This document shows, piece after piece, positions 12,366 through 22,104 of a stretch of DNA of 64,000 nucleotides (the first letter of the stretch is position 1; every line of letters begins with the position of its first letter). Source of the stretch: Gonatopus flavifemur (Eukaryota; Arthropoda; Insecta; Hymenoptera; Dryinidae); assembly GCA_018340375.1 (NCBI GenBank), contig JAFFJZ010000006.1, positions 21,024,001 to 21,088,000 on the forward strand, written 5' to 3'. The notes under the pieces were generated by a model. The model was given only the letters and a program-made list of their open reading frames with translations. It searched no databases and was not told the DNA's origin. The translations under genes and the position numbers were made by a program.

Positions 12366-12603
12366 CACTGAGAAAAATCTGCACTGTAGAAATCATGTTT
12401 CAATATAGTAATGTATTTGACGGTGAAAAATACATTATTTTGGTTATTATTACCATGAGCTAGGTGATAAATACCATCTTTTTGGTGGATCAAACCGAAT
12501 GTACGGTGAAATTCAACACTGAAAAAGTACTCTTCACTTTTGAAAAGCTGGCTTCAGTTTTCATTTATTCGACGGTTGAAAAATATACGAAATACAAGTT
12601 ATT
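12366..12603 (+). mobile_element. CACTGAGAAAAATC MITE, copy 1, 3' end decayed
   Basis: It begins CACTGAGAAAAATCTGC and matches the complement of the complete element at 54666-54924 over nearly its whole length, including ATGTATTTGACGGTGAAAAA and ACCGAATGTACGGTGAAATT. The last 20 or so bases, including the second terminal repeat, are missing or unrecognisable. It is a truncated copy. Confidence 0.7.
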
Positions 12604-12969
12604 TTCCAAAGAAGGGGATCCAAAGAAGCAGTCAAAAACATTAATTCCTCTGAATTTGCTACTTTGATAACATAAAAGCTTTGGTATGCGAACCCTACTT
12701 CTGGGACAGGGCTGCACTTTTCCAACGTTTTTTGGGTCGCTGAATACGAGTGTGTGGTCGTTCTTGCCCCCCCCCCCCTTCACATCAGGATTTTGAAATA
12801 ATAAAGGATAGGGCTGCAACCGTTCTGGTTTTCCCAAATTTGTTCCAGATTTCAAGGCGTCCGGAAATTTTGTGAGTTCCTCACTCAAAACGTGGGAATT
12901 CCAATAGTGTGTTTGTATAGATCGCAGCTCTAATGAAGGATTATGGATCGAAAAGGCCCTGTTTTTTTT

Positions 12970-13330
12970 CCAAGTAACCTGCATCTGAGATTAAAGTGGA
13001 CTCTTCCAACGTTGTTTGTACCGCTGAATATGAAAATGTGATTGTTCTTGTCTCGTGGCGAGGTAGGTTGCACTTTTATCCGAGATTTAGAGTACCTAGA
13101 ACAAACCCTAGGGCTCTTATGACCCAGCCAGCGGCACAAAAAACGTTGGAAGGGTGCACTTCTATCCCAGATGCAAGGTACTTGGGGAAAAAGAGACCTT
13201 CTTCGACCGGTAATCCTGAATTATTCGAAAATCCTGAGATGGTGGGGCAAAACTAATCACATTTTTGTATCCAGTGACCCAGGGAATGTTGGAGGAGTCC
13301 ACTTTTATCCTAGATGCAGTTCCCTTGGAA
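12970..13330. repeat. Decayed repeats with GTGCACTTTTATCC core
   Basis: A unit of about 40 bp with core TTGGAAG..GTGCACTT..ATCC..AGATGCA..TACTTGG occurs at 13146-13186, 13289-13328 and, more diverged, 13059-13100. An inverted copy lies at 12970-13010, and a fragment follows position 12700. A poly-C run sits at about 12767-12779. The arrangement looks like remains of an element with internal repeats; no ends are recognisable. Confidence 0.5.
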
Positions 13331-13429
13331 AATAGGGGTATTTTTCAACCCAATTGTTTGTAGCCAAGGTTTGTTCCTGTTGCATATGACAACCCTTTCT
13401 AAATCCGGAAGAATGAAAAATCACGTGTC

Positions 13430-13600
13430 TCACTCCACTAAGTCTCAGAAGTGAGCCAGTCCGCTTCGAGTGAACCCTCACTCTTTTAGAGTGAAAAATT
13501 CACTCCAGAATCCGAGTGGCTGTGAATTTCTAACCTCAAACCTTAGACTGTCGATCTAAAAGAGTGAAATCTCACTCTAAAAATTTTTAGGGAGCAAGCT
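13430..13600. repeat. GAGTGA/TCACTC-rich segment
   Basis: There are multiple copies of ACTC and GAGTGA words, including ACTCTTTTAGAGTGAAAAAT and AAAAGAGTGAAATCTCACTC. A similar segment lies at 54420-54600. It is probably a decayed palindromic MITE; its ends are not defined. Confidence 0.35.
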
Positions 13601-14191
13601 GGAGGTTTTTCAGCTTTATCAATACCTGCATGGTAAGTTTTTATAATCTTCCGTGATTTCGATCTGTCAATCCTGATTTTTATTCTTCAAGAAAGTTCAT
13701 CCAGTGACTCGAAAGAAGTCTGTACAGATAGAAACAAAATGAAAGCATTCCACAGGGATTCTTTTTCTCTCTCTCCTAACGATATTACTCAAAGTCAACG
13801 TCAAAGCTTTGCAGAATAGACTGATTCTATGAGAAATTATCGATACCGTCCGTTGAAATAATATCCATCGTACCTCTATCAAATTTAGAGAACCAACCAA
13901 ATATCGTGGATTTTCATCTCATCATGAGAAGTCGAATTAGCGGTGGCGATGCGCAATCCCATCGAAACCGCAATGTGATGTCAAAGAGTAAAAAGCTAGC
14001 CACCCATCACCGGTTTTCGATTTTTCACATACTCTTTTTTTATCGGGCTCTTCCTTCGTCATCATCCTTGTTAGCGATGACGACGCAAGCAGCACATCCA
14101 CAACGAGGACCCGTCTCCCGTGCTTTCGTATATCCATACGCAATACACATATTTTTTTTGTTCAGTCTTTTTGCTCGAAGCTTTGTGTCGT

Positions 14192-14225
14192 GCATCATCA
14201 TCATCATCATCATCATCCTCATCAT
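14192..14225. repeat. CAT microsatellite
   Basis: About ten CAT units followed by a CCTCATCAT tail. Confidence 0.95.
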
Positions 14226-15176
14226 GGTAGTAGACGTACGTAACGTACGGTAACGTAACAAGAATAACAACACCCAACAACCTACCGCGCGTCTCCACCT
14301 CCTTCCCTCCTCCTCTCATCAAGTTTTTACTCCAATAATTTTATTCAAAAAGCGCAGCCTTTGTTTTCGTTGAAAAACCAACAACAAAATGTATGAATAA
14401 AGAGGAACAGAGGGAATAGAAAGAGAATTAACAAAAAAGAAAAAAAAAACAAGCAACAACATTACCACCGGAACGGAATTTAATATTTTATTTAACGTTA
14501 TTCTCTCGATTCCAATCGGATTCAATTCCTCTTGTTACACTGATTGATTATACGAGTCGGAAACGAAAGGTTCAATTGGCGTGGTCGATTCGATAATTGT
14601 CAAATCGTTGGATCTCGTTTATTTTTGTTCAAGTAAATTTTGTTGGGTTGATGTTTTTTGTTTTGTTTCTCAAGCGGATGACGCGGGGTGATGGATTTGA
14701 TCGACACGGTGTTGGGATGACGGAAAAAGGGGTAGTTTGGAGATACTGAAGTGACAGGAGTTTGATAAATTTTGTTGAGTAACTTAGTTTCATCCTTGGT
14801 TTAGGACCTTCTAACGCAAGATAGAGGTATTGATTCCCATTAATAAAAAGATGCTAGATTGATCCTAGAACACAACCCTGGGATATTTTTGTACCCCAAG
14901 ACGTTTTCAAAATTGTAGGTGTTGCCAAACTCTATCCATAATTCAATTTGAAGTCCTGAAAGAGGGAAGAATCGACTAGAAGCGTCGATTCGCCTTTTGA
15001 TTGCGTGGAGTACGAAAATACCCGACACAGTTAAAAATGTCTTTGAATTAAATATGTTTTTCATGTACATTTGTAAATGAAATTTCCAATTCTTGGTGAT
15101 TGAAATGAGAATTCAATTATACGCAACTGAATTCTCAAATTTTGGCTGTATTATGTCATACATTAATATATATTTT

Positions 15177-15215
15177 CGTAACTGAAATTTCAATAAATTT
15201 TTCAGTTACGTGAAT
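15177..15215. repeat. Short perfect hairpin
   Basis: CGTAACTGAAA and TTTCAGTTACG pair perfectly across a loop of about 12 bases. It lies in AT-rich DNA with no microRNA-like length or known mature sequence. It may be a remnant of a palindromic MITE. Confidence 0.45.
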
Positions 15216-16562
15216 AACTTTTGCTTCCAGTACATGTAATGGGAAGTTCAATCAGAAATTTCTAACAGTGCAGTGCTGCGGTAACGTCGGTACTTTGTGC
15301 GATTGTATGAAAATTCATACTTTGAAATTTGAGGGAAAATCTTGATTACGCAGTAGTTTTTTGCAGAATGTGAGTTCACTTTCACTATTTGCACAGTGTT
15401 TTTGTGTGGACAAAAAAGGTGAATTAACTTTTTCATCAAAATAACTGATTTTTTCGATTTATGCAATGAACATTGACAAAAAGACTGAAAAATACTAAGA
15501 AATTGTTTCTCTATATTTCTCAATACTTATTATTCTACCAATGACGATTGTGGAAAATTATATTTTTACATGAATAAAGTTTTTCATAACATTCACATGG
15601 ACTTTCATTTTTTTCTGAGGATCATCAAATTTTCAAATGAATTTACTTTTTCAAAAAAATCTAAATACTGTTTCATGCGTGTTCCAGATGATTGTTTCAA
15701 GTTCGCACATTTTTTTCAGATATTCCAAATTGAATGGACATTTCGAAGAAAAAAAAGTCAAATTGCCATTTTTTGCGATTTATTTTTCCTTGAAACTAAT
15801 ATTTTGCAATTTTTCCATAAGATTTTTGCATTGAAATTCATACTATTGACGTCGTATTGAAAAAACGCAGAAAATGATGCTCCGCAGTATTCACTTTCCA
15901 TAATAAATATTTGCGTAAATCGCGTTCAAAGGCGTGGGATAACGAAACCACCTGAATTTTGTGTTTAATAGCAAAAATATGAACATTATGGTGTTCTAGG
16001 GTTGAAAAATTGAAATCTCGAAATATTCTCATGGAACGAGAATGTCCCAGCTAGGTTCTCTTCCTTCCAATGTAGATACAATCCACGAATAACGTTACTA
16101 ATAATAATAATTCTTCAACGTTGAATCTTGAATAATCATTCAACCTTCATTGAAATATCCATTTTCTTCCGTTTCATCAATTATGAAGGTACTTGACACT
16201 GGCTCCTGTGAGTTGACGAGCTACAATTTAGTTTAACCGTATAATAATTGTTCCATGAATTTGATAATTATGTCAAATCAGATTTTATCGAGAAAATTTC
16301 AAATATCAAGTCAAACTTGAACATAATGCGCAAAATGAAACTGTAATAACATAACTATTTGATAAAAGTTCTTTGACGAACGGTTATCTTCTTCAGCCGA
16401 TTTTCATCCCATTTTTTATAGTCCATAATCAGATGGAATTGAATTTTTCATTCGAGATGAGGATAATGTTTTTCAATGTATGAAGTCACGCAATGTTTAT
16501 TTATAAACGCGGGATGATGGATTTCAAGCTCCAAATGTGTTTGGATATTGTTTTTCAATTCA

Positions 16563-16805
16563 CACTGAGAAAATATCATCCTTGGATTTATCTGGATTGA
16601 CTAAACTTTGTTTGAATCAACTAAATTTCTATTTAAATATGAACCTACTAGAGTTTTAGTTGGATTTAGTGAATAATTTATTTTATCGAAATAAATTTGC
16701 ATTGATTTCAAATGAAATTCACTTGAATCAAGTAGAATTTTATTGGGTGCAATGAAATTTCTAATAAGTTAATCATTCAAGTCAAGTAAATCATTTTTCT
16801 GGGTG
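16563..16805. mobile_element. MITE with CACTGAGAAAA ends, CA TSD
   Basis: The left end is CACTGAGAAAATATCATCC and the right end ATCATTTTTCTGGGTG, with CA on both flanks. The interior contains repeated words such as TTGAATCAA and AAGTCAAGTAAATC. It is 243 bp, non-coding. Confidence 0.6.
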
Positions 16806-16856
16806 CAATTTGAAATTGAATCCCCCAATTTCTCAAAGTATACTCACACCGGGGGA

Positions 16857-17137
16857 AGAAATTGGCTGACGCAGTGAGTGGGAGTATTATATACAGAATA
16901 GCAAATCTTTTTACTAAGTTAGCTAAAAATTCGCTACCACATCTAACTGGATTGACGAGAGAGAAACAGGATTAACTAAACCAACAAATTTTTTGCTGAA
17001 CGCTGGAACTTTCCTGCCTCCAGCAGAATTTGTTTGCTATTCTATATATAATACGGAAATTTACTGGATGAGAAAACATTTTTTACTGCCACAGCTGGAA
17101 AATCATAGCTGTCGCAGCGGATTTTCTTTTCTCCGTA
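16857..17137. mobile_element. GCTG-palindrome MITE, 16.9 kb copy
   Basis: It starts CACCGGGGGAAGAAATTGG and ends TTTTCTTTTCTCCGTA. It shares with the 51787-55245 cluster the words TATTATATACAGAATAGCAA, CTGCCACAGCTGG and GCTGTCGCAGCGG. The central part contains the complement TATATATAATAC. It is a diverged member of the same family. Confidence 0.65.
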
Positions 17138-17372
17138 TACTGAAAAAAGAATTTCTTCCAATCAAATGAATAGTTTATTTATCCTCTCTCCATGAAATAT
17201 TTCTTAGGATTAATGAGATATTTAATCGAATCAAATAATGGAATGCTTGCCCTAAATGAATCAGTCTTCTGAATAAATAATTTATTCAGTTCTTGCATCT
17301 AATTAAATATTTAATTTCCACAAATGAATATTTTATGAAGAGGACAAATAAATATTTTTCCCAGGGTTAGAA
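17138..17372. mobile_element. Probable decayed MITE
   Basis: TACTGAAAAAAGAATTTC at the left and ATATTTTTCCCAGGGT at the right resemble the common CACTGAGAAAA terminus in opposite orientations. The interior has scattered inverted words such as GAATAAATAATTTATTC. No duplication is visible. Confidence 0.35.
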
Positions 17373-17407
17373 TTATTATTGAATTTGATAATTGATGAAC
17401 CTCATAT

Positions 17408-18046
17408 CCCAATAAACACACATACGTTATTCCAACGTTGAAAGAACGTTAGACTGTCAAACGAACGTCAGTCGTTGATTTCATAACATTGATTTTTAGT
17501 TGAAATTTGATAGGGAAATATACGACCAGGAATTACGTTTTTATGACGTGTAATTCAAACTAATATTCAAAAATAACCATCAAACGACGTCCTTAAAAAA
17601 CGTGTTTTGAATAGGTTTGAATCACGCGTTTAAAATGTGTTTATAACACTTTGTGTTTGAACTTCAATTGAAGATATTCTACTAAAAATGTCGAACAAAA
17701 CCGAATAATGGTTCAAATTTCAACAAAGAGCAAGATAGTAAATAGTGTGGTATACTTTCCAAATTCTGTCATACTTAGAAATACTATTGTTCTCGATATT
17801 GAATGAAAAGTTTTCAAAATAATTTGTTGGATTCAATTCACGTTTTAAAACCATCATTAGGACACGTCAATATTTGACGTCTTTTAAACGATGTTCAAAT
17901 CCTTGATATGACGTTATTTTATGGTTGAAAAACACGTGATCCGCCGCGACATTTTTACGTTGAATCAACGTAAGAATATTACTAATTCACAACGTGTGGT
18001 TATTGACTGTTTTTGACGTTTTTAAAACGTGCGTGTGTTTACTGGG
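17408..18046 (-). repeat. CCCARTAAACAC repeat, copy 2
   Basis: This is the full-length second copy of the repeat at 5314-5917, in reverse orientation. It starts CCCAATAAACACACATACG and ends CGTGTGTTTACTGGG. Shared landmarks include the block with GACGTCGTTTGATGG (as complement) and the stretch around CACGTGATCCGCCGCGAC. The two copies differ by scattered substitutions and small indels. The flanking AT on each side could be a 2-bp duplication, but copy 1 does not show it. Confidence 0.75.
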
Positions 18047-18644
18047 ATAGAATAGACTTGTTATTATTTTTCCCATCATCAATATAATTCTAAGATTGAA
18101 ATTCAAGGTTTTATTGAGATAATCATCAGATGAATTTTAACGTTAAACAGTTTTTATATGTATCAAAAGTTCTTACTGAATTTCACTCTCTTCGTTTCTT
18201 CCACAACAGGATTGTTTGTAGACAGCGTATCTGTTTGTAGCTGTTTTCATGAATAAAAGGTTTCTGGTTTTGCAGATTCGACTTCTATTTTTATGATAAG
18301 AGCTCTACGTAGTGGGTTTGTTTTGCATTTCCCTTCGACGCGCCGACCGGAACTCTAGAGAAAACTTATTTCGGTGATATGTGATCTACTCGAATGATCG
18401 GCTCAGAAAAAGAAAATGAAGACCAGTGTTTTGCAAACCTCTCGGTTGCTCGGAAGATCCTCCAATTTTCGCTCTCGTTTCTTGAAATACCGATTTTCAA
18501 CAGAATTTCAACAGTCACCTGATTAATCCAACAAAATCGTTCGTTAACTTTATGGAATTCATTGAATAAATCAAATATCTGAAAGTTAATTAGCTAATGC
18601 ATGGATGTCGATGAGCGCAATTTGATGTTTGTGATGACTTATAT

Positions 18645-18853
18645 TTAATGGACCAGCAATTTGTCACGAAATTTGGGTGGAACAAACGTCAGCAATTTTA
18701 TAGAAACGTGAGCGCATTTTCCTTTGATTATGTGCATAATACGACAGCTGGAATTTGCTTGTGCAGTCAGAGTTTTTGTTATGACAGCGATTGTTCAGCT
18801 ATGGCAGAAAAAAATGTTTACTCCTCCAGCAAAATTTGTTTGCTATTTTTCAC
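18645..18853. repeat. Decayed GCTG-palindrome MITE
   Basis: The region contains GACCAGCAATTTGTC, ACGACAGCTGG, TATGACAGCGATTG, CAGCTATGGCAG and CCAGCAAAATTTGTTTGC, the same short units as the cluster at 51787-55245. Termini are no longer recognisable, though TTTTTCACGG near the right could be one. It ends about 45 bp before the hAT MITE. Confidence 0.5.
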
Positions 18854-18900
18854 GGTAAAAAGTTCGACTGAATGTGGTCGCATCTTAGGGGAGACTGGAT

Positions 18901-19111
18901 CAGTGATGCCAGATTCGAGCGCGGGACCGTTTTTACCCTCTCCATCGATCGCTTCCCCTTTCTCCCACCATGGGGATTAAGTCGGTTGAGCGAGAGAGTG
19001 ATAGTTACTCTTTCTCTCTCGCTCAATCGACTCAATCCGCATGGTGGGAGGAAGGAGAAGCGGTCGATGGAGAGGGTAAAAACGGTCTCGGTCTCGAATC
19101 TGGCATCACTG
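18901..19111. mobile_element. hAT MITE, near-perfect hairpin, 8-bp TSD
   Basis: The termini CAGTGATGCCAGATTCGAG and CTCGAATCTGGCATCACTG are perfect inverted repeats. GACTGGAT flanks both sides (18893-18900 and 19112-19119), a perfect 8-bp target duplication, so this is a hAT-type MITE. The whole 211 bp is almost a continuous palindrome with no real loop: two arms of about 105 bp with few mismatches, turning near 19007. Short frames inside are mirror images on both strands and are not genes. High arm identity suggests recent activity. Confidence 0.93.
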
Positions 19112-19203
19112 GACTGGATACGGTTGTAACAAGGGGGCTGGTTGTAACATTACGAATAACTGACGTTGGGATTGTGGTAGCTCTCCAAGCGTGTATCGCC
19201 TAT

Positions 19204-19745
19204 AATGACAGTGGGCCCCAGACTTGGTCCATTTTCCTTAACCCAGTATTGGGGAATGACGATGGGGCCCATGTCGGCTGGATTTTGGCCCTGTTGTGCT
19301 TTCCCATACAATTATGGTTAGTAGAAAATGGAAATAATGAATCTTAGTGCCGGCACATTTGAACTTGGTCCCAATTTGGACCAGCGTTAGGCCAACATTG
19401 GGGTGAATTTGTATCCCGAGCATGTGTGTACAATCCTCAGCGTGTATGAATTTTGGTCCAGTCTTGGACCCATATAGGTACGATGGGGCTCAACACTGGG
19501 CCCAAGATTGGGCCTGAAATTCATGCTCGCTGGGGTAGAATTCAAAAAGAAGGAAGGGGCAGTATTGATTGCCTAGTCTGGGTGCATGCTAGGCCCATGG
19601 TGTTACCGATCCTCGGGCAAAACAATACAGCCAAGCTGAGAACGATGTTATCATCTCAGGGTTGGCCCCATTTGTCTGCCCAGCTTGGCCCCACGTTGTG
19701 CAGCATGGGCACCCACCCTGGGCTTAGATTGGACCCGCCGTTAAT
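19204..19745. repeat. GGGCCC/TTGG-rich repeat region
   Basis: Repeated words include TTGGGCC, GGGGCCCA, TTGGTCCA and ATTGGACC, spaced some tens of bases apart, as in the 1.1 kb element at 20780-21881. It lies directly beside the LINE 3' part. It is probably another copy or relative of that element. I could not define termini; frames of 125-130 codons across it look like repeat artefacts. Confidence 0.45.
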
Positions 19746-20099
19746 ACACACTTGGGTAAACAATTTTCTAGTCTGGCGAAAAATCTGCCACTCTCTAGTT
19801 TTATATAGTAGATTTATTGCTCAAGATCAAGAGATCCATACATAGAGTTTCACGTTCACATTTCTCCATAATATTGTTTACATCAGTTCATAACATCTTA
19901 TAAGCTAACTTATGCTATTATAATTCCTCAACAATCATTGTAATTTCTGATACCTATAATGACAAAATACAGGTAGTATGTAACCTAGTATGTAAAGTAA
20001 TAAGGTAATAAGTGTAACTACTGTCAGGTTGATAGACGCTCATTTCTCCCTATAAAAGAACGTCGCAATATGCTTTATAAATTCATATGTCTTCTGTAC

Positions 20100-20779
20100 T
20101 CACCATTTGTCCGGGTTGTTCATTAAATCAAGCCATACCTCCTTACTATCCCCCTGAGGATTGAAATTTTTGAATAAACAATATCTTTTGTTATTAAAGA
20201 CAGGGCATTCAACAAGCAAATGAAATGAACCGCATTGAACATAACTATCACAAAATTCACAATTTATGTTATTTTGAAATACATATATTTGTGTGCCTAT
20301 TATTACTCTTGGAGAGAATTCGTTTAACACTCGTAACTGAGCGAAAAATTGTTAAAGGTAAAGAGACATTTGAATTAGTAGGTACTTTTGTGGACCCTGC
20401 ACTAGCGTCAGGTGAGGATATATTTGAAGAGAAGAGGCATGCCGAAATCTCTGTACATCTTTTTCATATAATATATTTTTATAACTGGTTATATAAGGTT
20501 ATCTCTATTTTCCTGGATATTTCGCAAAGATAAGTTATCCCATATCTCCACAGCGTTAGCCATGATAAAGATTTTCCTTTCACTTGCGCTATCCAATTGT
20601 GCTTAATCTCGCTATTTTTATCATTTTGATTATCATTTAGGCTTTTCACTTTGAAATAAGATATTTTGGGCAATCTATGATCAGGCATTTTATAAATGTT
20701 TTCTAGCCATTTTAGTACTTGACCAAAGATATATGCGCTTAATGGTAGTCGGCCCGTCTCAAGTCTTATTACATAAGCA
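20100..20779 (-). pseudogene. LINE ORF2 C-terminal part, broken
   Basis: Read on the minus strand, the upstream half (20784 down to 20479) contains AYVIRLETGRLPL followed by LKWLENIYKMP, a pattern typical of the region after the reverse transcriptase domain in non-LTR retrotransposons. The downstream half (20330 down to 20100) contains FAQLRVLNEFSP, then CEFC..., H and CPVFNNKR, the CCHC knuckle found at the ORF2 carboxyl end. The two halves are in different frames, so it is broken by a frameshift. The frame stops at 20100. DNA below that, down to about 19760, may be the 3' untranslated part; no poly-A tail is obvious. Confidence 0.8.
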
Positions 20780-21881
20780 CCCATGTGGGAATTGACGAAC
20801 GGCCCAGTATTGATTCAGTACCGTTGCCATAGCTGCCAGTGCTGTCGAATTTGTAATTTCATTACTGGCCCAGGTCGTTTGACAGTACTGAACCAATACT
20901 GGAATGATAACGATGTCTCACATTAGGCCCATTATTGGCGTTCAATTTTGCCCGTACTGGCATTCAAACGTAGACAGTACTGTCATTTCAACCTAGCTGG
21001 AACTGATATTTCAATTGTACCTGAATCGGAATCTCAATCTTGCCTGTACCGGCATCCCAATCCAGCCAACATTGGGATTTCAATTTTCTCTGAACTGGCA
21101 TTTCAACCGTGGCAGTGTCGGCATTTCAATCTCACCAGTACGACCATTTCAATTCTACTTCAAATGCATTCCACGGGGATTCTCCATGGCGTGATATTGG
21201 CACTTTGAATAGCAAGTTCATTGATCCCATGTAGACTCCATGCAGCCAAACTGCATGTGCTGTGAAATTTTGCGCCAACTTATTCCATAAATTATTTGAT
21301 AAATCAAAATTTGAAATAGATCGTGATCAAACTATTCTCTCAGTGTAGCCATGTGGCCGCCAAGGTAAGTTGACACTCAATCCACAACCGCTTTTGTAGT
21401 GAAACACTGTTGAAACATCGATGCTGGCACAGTATCGTCTTTTCGTAAAATTTCACAAGATCGCCAACTCTGGCTCAGTACTGGCGCAGTATTTGCTCAC
21501 CAAAGTAGCCATTTCTCAGCAGAAATAGGTTGATCCATCAACAATAGACTCACCAACAATTCTGTCGTGAAACAACGTGGCGTCGATGCTGGCGCAGTAC
21601 CGTCTCTGTGTAACGCTTCAAAATATTACCAACTCTGGCTCAGTACTGGCACGGTTTCGTTTTTCTACAACCTAGGTGTTTTCCAATCAGTGTTTATCCG
21701 GTACTGATCCAAGACTGTCTGCTCATGGAAACCAATACCGTCTGGGAACCGTCGAACAATCGGTGTCAGTTGAAAAGAAGTAATGTGCACTGTACGGGGG
21801 GCAGTTGTTTTGGCCGAAGTATGACAAATACAAACTTGTCAGTATTGGGCCATTCGTCAAGTCCGGCAATTTCCACATGGG
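20780..21881. mobile_element. 1.1 kb TIR element that splits the LINE
   Basis: CCCATGTGG (20780-20788) and CCACATGGG (21873-21881) are perfect termini. The inverted similarity continues inward through GACGAACGGCCCAGTATTG and its complement. CA on both flanks may be a 2-bp duplication. The LINE reading resumes across it, showing where it inserted. Inside are a 23-bp tandem array (20955-21161) and two direct repeats of about 150 bp (about 21340-21500 and 21520-21665), each with GATGCTGGCRCAGTAYCGTC and CCAACTCTGGCTCAGTACTG. No transposase is visible, so it is non-autonomous. Confidence 0.75.
20955..21161. repeat. 23-bp minisatellite, 9 units
   Basis: Nine consecutive 23-bp units fit exactly from 20955 to 21161. 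Each carries the core CATTTCAA or CATCCCAA about eight bases in. Units differ at several positions, so the array is old. A tenth, irregular unit may precede it near 20932. It lies inside the TIR element at 20780-21881. Confidence 0.8.
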
Positions 21882-22104
21882 CAGGAGTACATTGGGGTAA
21901 CAATAACATTTTTTCTGAAGAAAGTACTCTGCAGTTCCTCAATTTGACTCAAGTATCTTAGGCTCCATACTTGTGCCCCATACATGATGATACTCCTAAC
22001 GAGTATCGAATAATTCTTCAGTGACCATCCACACATCAGTTTCAGTGACTCTATTAGCGCTATCGTAGAGCTTATAGCTTGATTTGCTTTGCGCATGCCA
22101 CTCT
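21882..22104 (-). pseudogene. LINE ORF2 middle part, upstream of the insertion
   Basis: On the minus strand this encodes ANQAISSTIALIESL, then LVRSIIMYGAQVWSL, then IEELQSTFFRKNVIV and TPMYSC. This is the familiar block after the reverse transcriptase core of LINE ORF2 (motif YGAQVW and LQ..FFRK). It continues into AYVIRLETGRLPL at 20779 once the 20780-21881 element is ignored. A stop codon lies just before it, and nothing recognisable follows above 22110, so the copy is truncated at its 5' side. The clade cannot be settled from this fragment. Confidence 0.82.

Larger units (their letters stand above)
13601..16562. other. No gene seen
   Basis: AT-rich DNA with one CAT microsatellite at 14192-14225 and one short hairpin at 15177-15215. 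Frames of 90-115 codons exist but are unrecognised and overlap frames on the other strand. Confidence 0.5.

Noticed and set aside
18872..19129. Overlapping 85- and 125-codon frames around 19.0 kb
   Set aside because: They run through the palindromic hAT MITE; the internal repetition of the peptide reflects the inverted arms.
19453..19845. 130-codon open frame at 19.5 kb
   Set aside because: It lies in the GGGCCC-rich repeat region and shows no family motif.
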